The notes under the pieces: generated by a model | What the model was told of the DNA's origin: nothing | Databases searched by the model: none | The model's input: only the letters and a program-made list of their open reading frames with translations | NCBI RefSeq assembly: GCF_004310685.1 | Contig: NZ_SISG01000001.1 | Span: 2,108,001-2,172,000, forward strand | Direction of reading: 5' to 3' | Source of the DNA: Glaciihabitans arcticus | GTDB taxonomy: Bacteria; Actinomycetota; Actinomycetes; Actinomycetales; Microbacteriaceae | Length of the DNA stretch: 64,000 nt | In this document: positions 1 to 10,334 of the stretch, piece by piece | Layout of the letters: each line of letters opens with the position of its first letter | Position numbering within the stretch: the first letter of the stretch is position 1 | Translations under genes and position numbers: made by a program

Positions 1-1596
1 GGGGATATCGAGCGAGGCGGTGGCCTCATCCAGAATCAGAACGACCGGGTCGGCGAGGAACGCACGCGCGAATGACAGCAGCTGGCGCTGGCCGGCCGAG
101 ACCCGCCCGCCGCGCTTGTTCACGTCGGTGTCGTACCCGCCGGGCAGCGACTCGATGAACTCGTGCGCGCCGACCGCCTTGGCCGCCGCGACGATCTCCT
201 CGCGCGACGCGTCCGGGTTGCCGAGCGCGATGTTCTCGGCGACCGTGCCCGAGAACAGGTATGCCTCCTGAGTCACCATCACGATGGCACGACGCAGATC
301 CTTGGGATGCAACTGCCGCAGGTCGATGCCATCGAGGGTCACGGCGCCCTGGCTCGGGTCGTAGAACCGCGAGACGAGTTTCGCGAGTGTCGACTTGCCG
401 GCTCCCGTGGACCCGACGAGCGCGATCGTCTGCCCGGATGGGATGTCGAGGTCGAACTCGGGCAGGATCACCCGGTCCTTCTTGTACGCGAACTCGACAC
501 CGTCGAAGCGCACGGCACCCTTCGCCTCCCACAGGTCGATCGGATCGGTCGGGTCGGGAACGCTCGGCATCTCCTCGAGCACGCCCGAGATCTTCTCGAG
601 CGCGGCCGCGGCCGACTGGTACGAGTTGTAGAACATGGCCATCTCCTGCGCGGGGGCGAAGAACTGGCGCGTGTACAGCAGCGCGGCGAGCAGCGCGCCG
701 ATCGCGAGACCGTTGTCGGCGACCCGCAGGCCGCCGACGAGCAGCACCACGGCGAGCGCGACGTTTCCGATCAGCACGAGCCCGGGGTCGAAGATCCCGA
801 ACAGCTGGATCACACGCGCGTTGACGAAGCGGTAGTCCTCGACCAGGTCGCCGAATTCGTCTTCGTTGCGCTTCTCCTTGCGGAACGCCTTGACGGCGCG
901 GATGCCGGTCATGGTCTCCACGAACTGCACGATAAGGCGTGCCGAGGCGACGCGTGTCTTGCGGAACAGCGTCTGCGAGCGCAGCTGGAACCAACGCGTG
1001 AGCACGGCAAGCGGGATCAGCGCGCCGAACAGCACAAGACCGCTCACCCAGTCGACGGAGAACATCGCGATGCCGATGAACAGCATGTAGAGCGCGCCCT
1101 GCACGAGCTGGTTGACACCCGAGTCGAGCAGTTCGCGGATCGCGTCGAGGTCACTCGTCTGGCGCGCGATGATACGGCCCGACGTGTAGCTCTCGTGGAA
1201 CTCGAGGCTCAGTCGCTGCGTGTGCAGGAACACCCGCTTGCGCAGGTCGAGCAAAATCGCCTGGCTGATCTTGGCGGTCAGCACGGTGTACCACGCGATG
1301 AGCCCGGCTCCCGCGATACCCGCGATCAGGAATAGCGCGACCGTGACGCCGAGCGGCATCCAGTCGAGCTCGTCGCGCAGCGCAGGCAGTCCCTGGTCGA
1401 TGCCGATCGCAATCAACGCGGGGCCGGCGACCTGTGCGGCGGTGCTCACGATGACGACAACGAGGGTCAGGATGACCTGCGCGCGCACCGGGCTCAGCAA
1501 CGAACCGAGCAGGCGCAGCGACCGCTCCCGAATCTGCTTGCTCTCCGCCTTGTTGAAGTCGTTGCGCTCTTCACCCTCTACTCCTGTGACGCTCAC
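1..1596 (-). CDS. ABC exporter half-transporter, catalytic subunit (C-terminus beyond window)
   Basis: Type IV (MDR/lipid-exporter type) ABC half-transporter with an N-terminal membrane domain and C-terminal ATPase; 532 residues are visible and the end is cut by the window edge. The GTG start overlaps the stop of the upstream half-transporter by 4 bp (GTGA), so the two are translationally coupled and probably form a heterodimer. The Walker A motif reads GSTGAGKST, Walker B is canonical (LILDEAT, catalytic Glu about residue 524), but the signature reads VSAGQ instead of LSGGQ. This pattern matches the partner that supplies the working glutamate in asymmetric heterodimers such as TM287/288. Substrate unknown. 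Confidence 0.9.
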   Translation of the reverse strand, partial: MSVTGVEGEERNDFNKAESKQIRERSLRLLGSLLSPVRAQVILTLVVVIVSTAAQVAGPALIAIGIDQGLPALRDELDWMPLGVTVALFLIAGIAGAGLIAWYTVLTAKISQAILLDLRKRVFLHTQRLSLEFHESYTSGRIIARQTSDLDAIRELLDSGVNQLVQGALYMLFIGIAMFSVDWVSGLVLFGALIPLAVLTRWFQLRSQTLFRKTRVASARLIVQFVETMTGIRAVKAFRKEKRNEDEFGDLVEDYRFVNARVIQLFGIFDPGLVLIGNVALAVVLLVGGLRVADNGLAIGALLAALLYTRQFFAPAQEMAMFYNSYQSAAAALEKISGVLEEMPSVPDPTDPIDLWEAKGAVRFDGVEFAYKKDRVILPEFDLDIPSGQTIALVGSTGAGKSTLAKLVSRFYDPSQGAVTLDGIDLRQLHPKDLRRAIVMVTQEAYLFSGTVAENIALGNPDASREEIVAAAKAVGAHEFIESLPGGYDTDVNKRGGRVSAGQRQLLSFARAFLADPVVLILDEATASLDIP

Positions 1597-3413
1597 GCTC
1601 CCACCTCCCGTTCACGATCTTCGCGTTTGACTTCGTCTTCGAGGCTCGAGATCACGAACCTGTAGTGCTCGCTCGAGGTGAGCAGCTCGGAGTGCTTGCC
1701 GACCGCGGTGATGCGGCCGTTCTCGAGCAGCGCGACCCGATCCGCCAGCATGACGGTGGATGGCCGGTGCGCCACGATCAGCGCCGTCGTCGAGGCGAGA
1801 ACCTTGCGCAGGGCCGCTTCGACGAGTGCCTCCGTGTCGACGTCGAGCGCCGAGAGCGGGTCGTCGAGCACAAGGACCGACGGCTTCGCGGCGACGGCGC
1901 GCGCGAGGGCGAGCCGTTGGCGCTGGCCACCGGAGAGGCTGAGCCCCTCCTCGCCGACCTTGGTGTCGAGTCCTTCGGGCAGGTCGTACACGAAATCGGC
2001 CTGCGCGATGCTCAGTGCCTCGATGAGCTCCTCCTCGGTCGACTCGGGTCGTCCGAGCAGAACGTTATCCCGCACCGACGCCGAGAACAGGGTCGCGTCT
2101 TCGAACGCCATCGCGAGGTGCGTTCGCAGCTCGGCCCGGGTCAGGTCGCGCACGTCGACACCGTCGATGCGAATCGATCCGCCCGTGACGTCGTACAGGC
2201 GAGTGGTGAGCGCGGTGAGCGTGGACTTGCCGGAGCCGGTGAGACCGACGATCGCCATCGTCTCGCCGGGCTCGAGCTCGAGCTCGATGCCGTCGAGCAG
2301 GTCGGCGTATTCGGCCGAGGCGTCCTGGTAGCGGAAGTGCACGTTGTCGAAGACCAGGCGGCCCTCGGCGTGGGTGACGGTCTTCGGGTTCTCCGGGTCG
2401 GTGATCGTGTTCTCGCTGTCCATGACCTCGAAGAACCGGTCGGCCGCGGTGCGGGTGTCGAAGGTCATCGAGAGCAGGAAGCCGATCGACTCGACCGGGA
2501 ACCGCAGCACCGTAGCGGTCGCGAAGAACGCGACGAGCTCGCCGACCGAGATCTGCCCGTCGACGGCCAGCCAGACACCGCCGAGGAGGGACAGGGCGAA
2601 CGTGACATCCGGAACAAGCAGTAGCCAGAGCCAGATGCCCGCGATCGCGCGGGCCTTCTCGATCTCGGTGCCGCGCAGGTCTTCGGCCTGGCGCGAGAAG
2701 CCGCGCAGGGCATGCTTGCCGCGACCGAAGGCCTTGAGCACGCGGATGCCGTGCACCGACTCCTCGACCGTGGTGGCGAGGTCGCCGGCCTGGTCCTGGC
2801 TGCGGCGGGCGACGACCGAGTACTTGTTCTCGAAGACGTAGCCGTAGATCCAGAGCGGGATCGAGCAGATCATGAAGACGACGCCGAGGATCCACGAGAT
2901 GTTGATCAGGAAGACGAAGCCCACGAGGATCGTGACCACGTTGACGATGAGCAGAACGAGGCCGAACGAGATCCAGCGCCGGATGAGGTTGAGGTCGCTC
3001 ACAGCGCGGGACAGCAGCTGGCCACTCGGCCAGCGGTCGTGGAAGCTCACCGGGAGGTCCTGCAGCTTCGCGTACAGCGCGTTGCGCATACGTGCCTCGA
3101 TGTGGGTGCCCGGGGTCAGCACGAACCAGCGACGCAGGGCGATCATGATCGCCTCGAGCACACCGAGGCCGAGCACGATGGCGAAGGCCGGCCAGATCTG
3201 GCTCGAGTCACCCGTCTGCAGCGGACCGTCGACGAGCTGGCGAAGCACCTGCGGAATGAGCAGCGCGACGATGCCGGCGAGCAGCGCGGAGACCATGCCG
3301 AGGTAGATGCGCGGCATGGCCGGTTTTGCGTAGGGGTAGAGGCGGGCGATCGCGGAAATGGTTCCGGGACCCTTGGGCTTTTTGCGACCTGCTGTGGTCG
3401 ACGCTGAAGACAT
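1593..3413 (-). CDS. ABC exporter half-transporter, degenerate-site subunit
   Basis: A 606-residue ABC exporter half: transmembrane domain (about residues 35-330) followed by an ATPase. Walker A is GLTGSGKST (Lys about 396) and the signature LSLSGGQRQ is intact, but Walker B reads VLVLDDPLS, with Asp about 518 in place of the catalytic Glu. It therefore pairs with the downstream canonical-Glu subunit. The ATG at 3413 was chosen because the further upstream open frame looks like leader sequence (basic, not family-like) and would cross the likely promoter at 3496-3525. Substrate unknown; drug, lipid or peptide export are the family possibilities. Confidence 0.9.
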   Translation of the reverse strand: MSSASTTAGRKKPKGPGTISAIARLYPYAKPAMPRIYLGMVSALLAGIVALLIPQVLRQLVDGPLQTGDSSQIWPAFAIVLGLGVLEAIMIALRRWFVLTPGTHIEARMRNALYAKLQDLPVSFHDRWPSGQLLSRAVSDLNLIRRWISFGLVLLIVNVVTILVGFVFLINISWILGVVFMICSIPLWIYGYVFENKYSVVARRSQDQAGDLATTVEESVHGIRVLKAFGRGKHALRGFSRQAEDLRGTEIEKARAIAGIWLWLLLVPDVTFALSLLGGVWLAVDGQISVGELVAFFATATVLRFPVESIGFLLSMTFDTRTAADRFFEVMDSENTITDPENPKTVTHAEGRLVFDNVHFRYQDASAEYADLLDGIELELEPGETMAIVGLTGSGKSTLTALTTRLYDVTGGSIRIDGVDVRDLTRAELRTHLAMAFEDATLFSASVRDNVLLGRPESTEEELIEALSIAQADFVYDLPEGLDTKVGEEGLSLSGGQRQRLALARAVAAKPSVLVLDDPLSALDVDTEALVEAALRKVLASTTALIVAHRPSTVMLADRVALLENGRITAVGKHSELLTSSEHYRFVISSLEDEVKREDREREVGA

Positions 3414-3495
3414 GCGTGAATCCAATGTGGTGGAGCGCGATCGTTCGGGACGACCGAAATGGAGGGCGGGAGTGCCGGTGCCGGGGCAGCCTTCC

Positions 3496-3525
3496 AGACT
3501 AGACCGAATGCTGAGCGTTCGGCAA
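3496..3525 (-). promoter_or_regulatory. Probable promoter of the first ABC exporter pair
   Basis: On the minus strand a TTGCCG hexamer (3525-3520) lies 18 bp before TAGTCT (3501-3496), a typical actinobacterial TAnnnT -10 box. Transcription would begin about 75 nt before the ATG at 3413. Motif match only. Confidence 0.45.
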
Positions 3526-3627
3526 CGATGAACATCTTTGCTGATTGAGCGCGGTGGAGCTATGAACAATCGCGCCAGCGATTATGCGACCCCAGCGCCG
3601 ACTGAGCCTGCGAAGTCGGTTCTACTA

Positions 3628-4845
3628 CTAGCGAAGCCGCACCGACAGGCAGGTGACGCAGCCCTCGAGCTTCTCGAACTCGCTGATGTCGACGGTGACC
3701 ACGCGATACCCGAGGTCCTCGAGCAGCGCTGCGGTCTTGGGAGCCGCGGCCGACATGAGTACCGCGTCCGGCCCGAGCACGACGACCGCCGTGCCGTGGG
3801 CTTCCGGCACCGCGAGGAAGCGGTCGAAGAGTGTGGGATCGTCGACCAGCGGCGGGAAGCCGATGACCGTGCCATCCGGAAGCGCAGTCACCGCGGTCTT
3901 CAGGTGCAGGGCCTTCGTGACGGGCACTGCGACGACCGAGTAACCGAGGGGCGAGAGGATGACGCGCAGCTGCCGGATGCCTTCGGCGTTGGTGCGACCA
4001 CCGCGCCCGACGTAGACGGTCGTGCCGACCTTGAGGACGTCGCCGCCCTCGAGGGTGCCGGGTGCCTCGATGTGGGCGACGTCGAGGCGCAGGGCGCGCA
4101 CGGCCTCTTCGGTCGCCTCGATCTCGCCGGTGCGGCTCTCCGCGCCCGGGTTGGTGATGACGGCGGTGTTGCCGAAGACCACCACGGTGTCCTCGACGAA
4201 GACGCCATCGGCGAAGTCGCCGGTCGAGTCCACTTCGACGGCCTCGAAGCCGTTGTCGGCGAGGGCGCCGACGTAGGCGTCCCACTGCGCGTCGGCGAGG
4301 TCGGTGTCGACGGGGGTGCGCTCGATGTGGGTCACGAGGCCCTCGGCGAGGGATGGGGAGGGCAGGCGCACCAGCACGGTGCGGCGTTCGGTCTTCTCGA
4401 GGGTCGAACGCGCGCCGACGACCGCGTCCCAGGTGCGGCCGCCGAGGGTGAAGACCGCGATCGCGGAGAACAGGGCGAGGGCGAGGTTGAGACCGCCGAG
4501 GGTGCCGAAGAGTGCCTCGAACTGCTCGGCCACGACGGGCGACCCGATAAGGGCCGCCGTCACGAGCGTGCCGGCGATCGGCGCGACCACGGCGACGGCG
4601 AGCGCGGCGGCGAGCTTCGTGTACCAGAACCGGAACGCACCGACGGCGGCGAGGATGAAGGTGAGCAGGAAGACGAAGATGCTGGCCGGAAGGAAGTAGT
4701 CGTGCGCCTGTCCGAGGGCCTCGGCGCCGAAGCTGCCCGCGACCGAGTAGGCGAACAGCGTGCCGACGTGCGCCGTGACCGCCACAACGAGTGCCGTGAG
4801 GAGCGACGCGACGAAGCGGCGGAGCAGGGTGAGCTGTGTTGTCAT
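3628..4845 (-). CDS. Membrane-anchored dimethylargininase (DDAH)-like amidinotransferase-fold enzyme
   Basis: 405 residues in two parts. Residues 1 to about 140 hold about four hydrophobic helices; from about 150 to the end the protein matches the dimethylarginine dimethylaminohydrolase family (pentein fold), which hydrolyses methylated arginines to citrulline and methylamines. Family landmarks are present: FVEDT, LEGGDVL (Glu about 266), KALHLKT (His about 314) and the C-terminal EGCVTCLSVR (probable nucleophile Cys399). All catalytic positions look intact, so it is probably active with the domain held at the membrane. Ordinary DDAHs are about 255 residues and soluble, so the fusion is odd. 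It stands alone, divergent from the second ABC pair. Another pentein activity, such as arginine deiminase-like, cannot be excluded. Confidence 0.8.
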   Translation of the reverse strand: MTTQLTLLRRFVASLLTALVVAVTAHVGTLFAYSVAGSFGAEALGQAHDYFLPASIFVFLLTFILAAVGAFRFWYTKLAAALAVAVVAPIAGTLVTAALIGSPVVAEQFEALFGTLGGLNLALALFSAIAVFTLGGRTWDAVVGARSTLEKTERRTVLVRLPSPSLAEGLVTHIERTPVDTDLADAQWDAYVGALADNGFEAVEVDSTGDFADGVFVEDTVVVFGNTAVITNPGAESRTGEIEATEEAVRALRLDVAHIEAPGTLEGGDVLKVGTTVYVGRGGRTNAEGIRQLRVILSPLGYSVVAVPVTKALHLKTAVTALPDGTVIGFPPLVDDPTLFDRFLAVPEAHGTAVVVLGPDAVLMSAAAPKTAALLEDLGYRVVTVDISEFEKLEGCVTCLSVRLR

Positions 4846-4851
4846 GCTGCG

Positions 4852-4857
4852 ACCCTA
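4852..4857 (-). promoter_or_regulatory. -10 box of a probable leaderless transcript (DDAH-like gene)
   Basis: TAGGGT lies exactly 6 nt before the ATG at 4845 on the minus strand, the spacing expected if transcription starts at the A of ATG. No Shine-Dalgarno sequence is visible. No clear -35. Confidence 0.45.
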
Positions 4858-4960
4858 TTACAGGCGGGTCGTGCGTAACCCGGGCAGGTGCCTCCGTCGG
4901 TGGCAGGTGGCATACTCGTGGATGTAAACGATGTCCACATCTGCTCGTGGGGAACTCAAC

Positions 4961-6694
4961 ATGATCCTGGCCTCTCTCATCTTCCGGCACACCCGCCCGT
5001 ATACGGGTTGGATCGTCGGAGTCTTCGTGCTGCAGCTCGTCTCCACGATGGCCGCGCTCTACCTGCCCAGCCTCAACGCCCGCATCATCGACGAGGGCGT
5101 CTCGACCGGCAACACCGACCTCATCTGGAGTATCGGCGGCATGATGCTCGGCGTCTGCGTCATCCAGGTGGTGACGGCGATCGGCGGCATCTACTTCGGC
5201 GCGCGCACGGCCATGGCGGTCGGCCGCGACCTGCGCCGCGAGATCTACCGCCGGGTCGACTCGCTCGGCGCCCTCGAGCTCGGCCGGTTCGGCACGGCAA
5301 CCCTGATCACGCGCGGCACGAATGACGTGCAGCAGGTGCAGATGCTCGTGCTGATGGCCCTCAACTTCATGGTCTCCACCCCGATCATGTGCATCGGCGG
5401 CATCATCATGGCGTTGCGCGAAGACGCGGGTCTGTCCTGGCTGGTCTGGGTATCCGTACCGGTGCTGTTCGCCGTGGTCGGCTTCCTCGTATTCCTGCTG
5501 ATGCCGCTGTTCCGCCTTATGCAGGAGCGCATCGACGGCATCAACGGCGTGCTGCGCGAGCAGATCCTCGGCATCCGAGTCGTGCGCGCGTTCGTTCGCG
5601 AGCCGTTCGAATCCCAGCGCTACCGCACGGCCAACGAGCGGCTCACCGAGACGAGCGTCAAGGTCGGCAATTTGTTCGTGCTGATGTTCCCGCTGATCAT
5701 GATGATCCTGCACCTCGCCACAGCCGCCGTGCTCTGGTTCGGCGGTCACCGGGTCGACCAGGGCGATATCCAGATCGGCTCACTCACCGCGTTCCTGCAG
5801 TACCTCCTGCAGATCCTGTCCGCGGTCATGATGGGCGTGTTTATGGTGATGATGATCCCGCGCGCCATTGTCTGCGCCGAACGCATCGACGAGGTGCTCA
5901 CCACCGAGTCGAGTCAGAAGGTCACCGACGAGCCGACCGTCAAGACCCCGACCGCCGGCCGCCTCGAGTTCTCGAACGTCACCTTCGGCTACCCCGGGGC
6001 AGAGCGTCCCGTACTCGACAACGTGTCGTTCACCGCGCTGCCCGGAACGACGACGGCCATCGTGGGTTCGACCGGTGCCGGCAAGACCTCTCTCGTGAAC
6101 CTCATCCCCCGCCTCTACGACCCGCAGCAGGGCTCGGTGACCATCGACGGCGTTCCGGTCTCCGCCCTCACCCGCGCGCAGGTCTCGAGCGTCGTGGGTC
6201 TCGTCTCCCAGAAGCCGTACCTGTTCTCCGGCACCATCGCCTCCAACCTGCGCTTCGGTCGCGAGGAGGCGAGCGACGAGGAGCTCTGGCACTTCCTGCG
6301 GGTCGCTCAGGGCGAGGACTTCGTGCGCGAGAAGACGAAACAGCTGCTCGATCCGATCGCGCAGGGCGGCACCAACGTGTCCGGTGGCCAGCGCCAGCGC
6401 CTGTGCATCGCGCGGGCACTCGTGGCCCAGCCCCGCATCTACCTGTTCGACGATTCCTTCTCTGCACTGGATGTCGCAACCGACGCCCGGCTGCGTGCCG
6501 GGCTCAGCGAGGCAACCGGTGACGCCACGGTGATCATCGTCGCGCAGCGGGTGTCCACCATCCGTGATGCGGACCAGATCCTCGTGCTCGACGACGGAGT
6601 ACTGGTCGGCTCAGGCACCCACGACGAGCTCCTCGAGAGCAGCGAGACCTACCGCGAGATCGTGGAATCCCAGTTGACGGTAGAGGCGGTCTGA
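4961..6694 (+). CDS. ABC exporter half-transporter, degenerate-site subunit (second pair)
   Basis: 577-residue ABC exporter half. The ATG at 4961 is preferred over an in-frame ATG 30 bp upstream because a GGGGA ribosome-binding site lies about 9 nt before it. Membrane domain about residues 10-320, then an ATPase with Walker A GSTGAGKTS (about 368-376) and signature NVSGGQRQR. Walker B reads YLFDDSFS, with Asp498 in place of the catalytic Glu. The next gene starts 2 bp after the stop and supplies the Glu, so the two should form an asymmetric heterodimer. The gene is divergent from the DDAH-like gene. Confidence 0.9.
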   Translation: MILASLIFRHTRPYTGWIVGVFVLQLVSTMAALYLPSLNARIIDEGVSTGNTDLIWSIGGMMLGVCVIQVVTAIGGIYFGARTAMAVGRDLRREIYRRVDSLGALELGRFGTATLITRGTNDVQQVQMLVLMALNFMVSTPIMCIGGIIMALREDAGLSWLVWVSVPVLFAVVGFLVFLLMPLFRLMQERIDGINGVLREQILGIRVVRAFVREPFESQRYRTANERLTETSVKVGNLFVLMFPLIMMILHLATAAVLWFGGHRVDQGDIQIGSLTAFLQYLLQILSAVMMGVFMVMMIPRAIVCAERIDEVLTTESSQKVTDEPTVKTPTAGRLEFSNVTFGYPGAERPVLDNVSFTALPGTTTAIVGSTGAGKTSLVNLIPRLYDPQQGSVTIDGVPVSALTRAQVSSVVGLVSQKPYLFSGTIASNLRFGREEASDEELWHFLRVAQGEDFVREKTKQLLDPIAQGGTNVSGGQRQRLCIARALVAQPRIYLFDDSFSALDVATDARLRAGLSEATGDATVIIVAQRVSTIRDADQILVLDDGVLVGSGTHDELLESSETYREIVESQLTVEAV

Positions 6695-6696
6695 TC

Positions 6697-8697
6697 ATGG
6701 CGAAGAAGAACACCCCAGTAGTCGAGGAGGTCGACGAACTCGAGGTCGCCTACGAGCCCACCGAGGCCGACGGCGGTATGTTCGGCGACGGCCCGCCCGC
6801 GAAGAAGGCCCAGCACTTCTGGCCGTCGGCCAAGCGCCTCTTCGGGCTGCTGCGACCGGAGAGGGCGAAGTTCGGGTTTGTCGTGCTTCTCGTCATCCTC
6901 TCGGTCATTCTCACCGTCATCGCGCCGAAGATCCTCGGCCAGGCCATGGACGTGATCTTCAACGGTGTGCTCGGTGCGCAGCTGCCGGCCGGGGTCACGC
7001 TCGCCGAGGTCATCTCGGGCGCTCGTGCGCAGGGCAACGACCAGTTCGCCGACCTGCTCGAGGGCACCAATGTCGTACCCGGGCAGGGCATCGACTTCAT
7101 GGCGCTGGGTGGCCTAATCCTCGTGGTGCTCGGCATGTACACCGTTGCCTCGGTGCTCATGTGGTGGCAGGGCTTCATCCTCAACGGGCTGGTCATGCGC
7201 ATCGTGTTCAACCTGCGCCAGGACATCGAAGAGAAGCTGAACCGCTTGCCGCTGCGCTACTTCGACACCCGCCAGCGCGGTGACGTCATGTCGCGCGTCA
7301 CCAACGACGTCGACAACGTGCAGGCCGCGCTGCAGCAGGCCTTCTCGCAGATCGTGCAGTCGCTGCTGACCGTCATCGGCATCACGGCGATGATGTTCAT
7401 CGTCTCGTGGCAGCTCGCCCTCATCGCCCTCATCGCGCTGCCGCTCTCCGGCGCGATCGCAGGGTTCATCGGTGTGCGTTCGCAGAAGCTGTTCGCCGCG
7501 CAGTGGAAGAACACCGGATCACTCAACGGCCACATCGAGGAGACCTTCTCCGGCCAGGAGATCGTGCGCGTCTTCGGCCGCGACAAGGAGATGCTCGAGG
7601 AGTTCGACGCCCGCAACGACAAGCTGTACGACGCCTCGTTCGGCGCGCAGTTCATGTCGGGCACGATCATGCCGGCGATGACGTTCGTCTCGTACCTGTC
7701 GTACGTGCTGATCGCCGTCGTCGGCGGCCTGCGCGTGGCATCCGGACAGCTGACCCTCGGTGACGCGACGGCGTTCATCCAGTACTCGCGCGAGTTCACC
7801 CAGCCGATCACGCAGATCGCCGGGCTCGCGAACATGCTGCAGTCGGGCGTGGCGTCCGCCGAGCGCACCTTCGAGCTGCTCGACGCGGAGGAGGAACTCG
7901 CCGAGGAGACGGGCACCCACCTTCCCGAGCGCACCAACGGCCACGTCGAGTTCGAGAACGTGTCCTTCAGCTACAGCGAAGATGTGCCGCTGATCCAGAA
8001 CCTGTCGTTCTCGGCCGAGCCCGGGCACACGGTCGCGATCGTCGGCCCGACCGGCGCCGGCAAGACCACCCTCGTCAACCTCGTGATGCGGTTCTACGAG
8101 CTGACCGGTGGGCGCATCCTGCTCGATGGTGTGAGCACCACCTCGCTGTCGCGCGCCGAGCTGCGGTCGCAGGTCGGCATGGTGCTGCAGGATGCCGTGC
8201 TGTTCGAGGGCACCATCCGCGAGAACATCCGCTACGGGCGACTGGATGCAACGGACGACGAGGTCATCGCAGCGGCCCAGGCCACCATGGTCGATCGCTT
8301 CGTGCGCCAGCTGCCCGAAGGCTACGACACCGTGCTCGATGCGGACGGCGGAAGCGTGTCGGCCGGCGAACGCCAGCTCATCACTATCGCGCGCGCGTTC
8401 ATCGCGAACCCCTCGCTGCTCATCCTCGACGAGGCGACCTCATCGGTCGACACCCGCACCGAGCTGCTGGTGCAGCACGCCATGGCGGCGCTCCGCACCG
8501 ATCGTACGTCGTTCGTGATCGCGCACCGTCTGTCGACCATCAAGGACGCCCACACCATCCTCGTGATGGAGGAGGGACGCATCGTCGAGCAGGGCGACCA
8601 CGAGCAGCTGCTCGCCCGAAAGGGTGCCTTCTACAAGCTCTACATGTCGCAGTTTGCCGGCGGCGCGCTGGATGAGGAATCCGAGCTGATCGAGTAG
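6697..8697 (+). CDS. ABC exporter half-transporter, catalytic subunit (second pair)
   Basis: 666 residues: an acidic N-terminal extension of about 45 residues, a membrane domain, and an ATPase with Walker A GPTGAGKTT (about 449-458), signature SVSAGERQ and Walker B LLILDEATSS (catalytic Glu579). The signature is non-canonical while the Glu is canonical, complementary to the preceding subunit. A long periplasmic-side loop is suggested between the first two membrane helices (about residues 88-140), larger than in the partner. It ends at a bidirectional terminator shared with purH. Confidence 0.9.
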   Translation: MAKKNTPVVEEVDELEVAYEPTEADGGMFGDGPPAKKAQHFWPSAKRLFGLLRPERAKFGFVVLLVILSVILTVIAPKILGQAMDVIFNGVLGAQLPAGVTLAEVISGARAQGNDQFADLLEGTNVVPGQGIDFMALGGLILVVLGMYTVASVLMWWQGFILNGLVMRIVFNLRQDIEEKLNRLPLRYFDTRQRGDVMSRVTNDVDNVQAALQQAFSQIVQSLLTVIGITAMMFIVSWQLALIALIALPLSGAIAGFIGVRSQKLFAAQWKNTGSLNGHIEETFSGQEIVRVFGRDKEMLEEFDARNDKLYDASFGAQFMSGTIMPAMTFVSYLSYVLIAVVGGLRVASGQLTLGDATAFIQYSREFTQPITQIAGLANMLQSGVASAERTFELLDAEEELAEETGTHLPERTNGHVEFENVSFSYSEDVPLIQNLSFSAEPGHTVAIVGPTGAGKTTLVNLVMRFYELTGGRILLDGVSTTSLSRAELRSQVGMVLQDAVLFEGTIRENIRYGRLDATDDEVIAAAQATMVDRFVRQLPEGYDTVLDADGGSVSAGERQLITIARAFIANPSLLILDEATSSVDTRTELLVQHAMAALRTDRTSFVIAHRLSTIKDAHTILVMEEGRIVEQGDHEQLLARKGAFYKLYMSQFAGGALDEESELIE

Positions 8698-8698
8698 A

Positions 8699-8726
8699 GG
8701 GGTCGGGGCCGTGTGTCCCCGACCTC
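8699..8726. terminator. Bidirectional terminator between the ABC pair and purH
   Basis: Perfect 8-bp stem GGTCGGGG/CCCCGACC (8701-8708 and 8717-8724), extended by two weaker pairs, with an 8-nt loop. It fills the whole gap between two convergent genes. Confidence 0.75.
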
Positions 8727-8729
8727 CGA

Positions 8730-10334
8730 TCAGTGGAAGAAGTGGCGCTCGCCCGTGAAGTACATCGTGACGCCCGCGGCCTTCGCCGCGTCGATGACTT
8801 CCTGGTCGCGCACGGAGCCGCCGGGCTGAACCACGGCCTTGACGCCCGCGGCCAGCAGGATCTCGAGGCCATCGGCGAACGGGAAGAACGCGTCCGAGGC
8901 GGCAACGCTGCCCGCAGCACGGTCGCCCGCGCGCGTAACGGCGAGGTGGCAGGAGTCCACGCGGTTGACCTGGCCCATGCCGACGCCGACCGAGGCGCCG
9001 TCGTGGGCGAGCAGGATCGCGTTCGACTTGACCGCGCGCACGGCACGCCAGGCGAACTCGAGGTCGGCGCGGGTGGCGGCGTCCGCCTCCTCGCCGGTCG
9101 CGAGCGTCCAGGTGGACGAGTCGAACTCGTCATAGGTGTCGACCGACTGCACGAGCACACCACCGGAGATCTGCTTGAACTCCTGCGTCTCGCGCGTGAA
9201 GCCCTCGGGAAGCGTCAGCAAGCGCAGGTTCTTCTTCGTCGAGAGCAGCGCGAGGGCATCCGGATCGAAGCCGGGGGCGACAACGACCTCGGTGAAGATG
9301 TCCTTGATCGACTCTGCGGCGGCCAGCGTGATGGGGCGGTTCGCGGCGATCACTCCTCCGAACGCCGAGACCGGGTCGCACGCGTGAGCGCGGGCGTGGG
9401 CGGAGAGGATCGCGTCACCCGCACCACGCGCGACGGCGATGCCGCACGGGTTCGCGTGCTTGATAATCGCAACGGCGGGCTCGTCGAAGTCGTAGGCGGC
9501 GCGCACGGCGGCGTCCGCATCGACGAAGTTGTTGTACGACATCTCCTTGCCGTGCAACTGCTCGGCCTGGGCGATGCCCGCGGCGTTGTCGCGCACGTAG
9601 AGAGCAGCCGTCTGGTGCGAGTTCTCGCCGTAGCGCAGCACGTTCTTGAGGGTTGCGGAGACGGAGAATGCCTCGGCTTCGCTCGACCCGGTCTCGGCAG
9701 GCTCGACCACCGAATCAGAGAACCACGCCGCCACCGCCGCGTCGTAGGCCGCCGTGTGCGCGAAGGCCTCGGCCGCGAGACGGCGACGCTGCTTGAGCGT
9801 GGTGCCGCCGATCGAGAGCGCCTTGAGAATCTGGGGGTATGAAGCGGGGGATGTCACGATCGCGACATTCGCGTGGTTCTTGGCCGAGGCGCGCACCATG
9901 GCCGGTCCCCCGATGTCGATCTGCTCGATCGCGTCGTCACCGGTGACGCCCGCGGCGATCGTCTCGACGAAGGGATACAGGTTCGAGACGACGAGCTCGA
10001 ACGGCTTGATGCCCTGAGCGGCAAGCTCGGTCTGGTGCGACTCGAGGCGCAGGTCGGCAAGCAGTCCGGAGTGGATCACGGGGTGCAGGGTGCGCACACG
10101 ACCGTCGAGCGACTCCGGGTAGCCGGTGACGTCACCAACCTGCACAACCGGGATGCCGGCTGCCGCGATGGCCGCGGCCGATCCACCGGTGGAGACGATC
10201 TCGACGCCGGCCTCGGCGAGCGCCGTCGCGAGCTCGATGAGCCCGGTCTTGTCACTCACGGAGACGAGCGCGCGCCGGATGGTGACGACGTCGCGCGGGC
10301 GGTACAGGGCTGGGTCGTGGGTGGGGCCGCTCAT
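8730..10334 (-). CDS. purH: Bifunctional AICAR transformylase / IMP cyclohydrolase
   Basis: 534 residues, full length for PurH, which carries out the last two steps of IMP synthesis. The N-terminal MGS-like cyclohydrolase domain shows the STGGS loop; the C-terminal transformylase domain shows [10 protein letters not shown] and KHANPCGIA. The ATG at 10334 overlaps the purN stop (ATGA), so the pair is translationally coupled. Cytoplasmic housekeeping enzyme. Confidence 0.97.
   Translation of the reverse strand: MSGPTHDPALYRPRDVVTIRRALVSVSDKTGLIELATALAEAGVEIVSTGGSAAAIAAAGIPVVQVGDVTGYPESLDGRVRTLHPVIHSGLLADLRLESHQTELAAQGIKPFELVVSNLYPFVETIAAGVTGDDAIEQIDIGGPAMVRASAKNHANVAIVTSPASYPQILKALSIGGTTLKQRRRLAAEAFAHTAAYDAAVAAWFSDSVVEPAETGSSEAEAFSVSATLKNVLRYGENSHQTAALYVRDNAAGIAQAEQLHGKEMSYNNFVDADAAVRAAYDFDEPAVAIIKHANPCGIAVARGAGDAILSAHARAHACDPVSAFGGVIAANRPITLAAAESIKDIFTEVVVAPGFDPDALALLSTKKNLRLLTLPEGFTRETQEFKQISGGVLVQSVDTYDEFDSSTWTLATGEEADAATRADLEFAWRAVRAVKSNAILLAHDGASVGVGMGQVNRVDSCHLAVTRAGDRAAGSVAASDAFFPFADGLEILLAAGVKAVVQPGGSVRDQEVIDAAKAAGVTMYFTGERHFFH

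Noticed and set aside
3538-4878. Long open frame on the plus strand (446 codons)
   Set aside because: Antisense to the DDAH-like gene, whose catalytic motifs are clear; composition is shadow-like (Arg/Asp/Glu/Gly-rich).
3560-5749. Minus-strand open frame of 729 codons
   Set aside because: Overlaps the DDAH-like gene in another frame and the second exporter gene in antisense; low-complexity His/Arg/Asp content.
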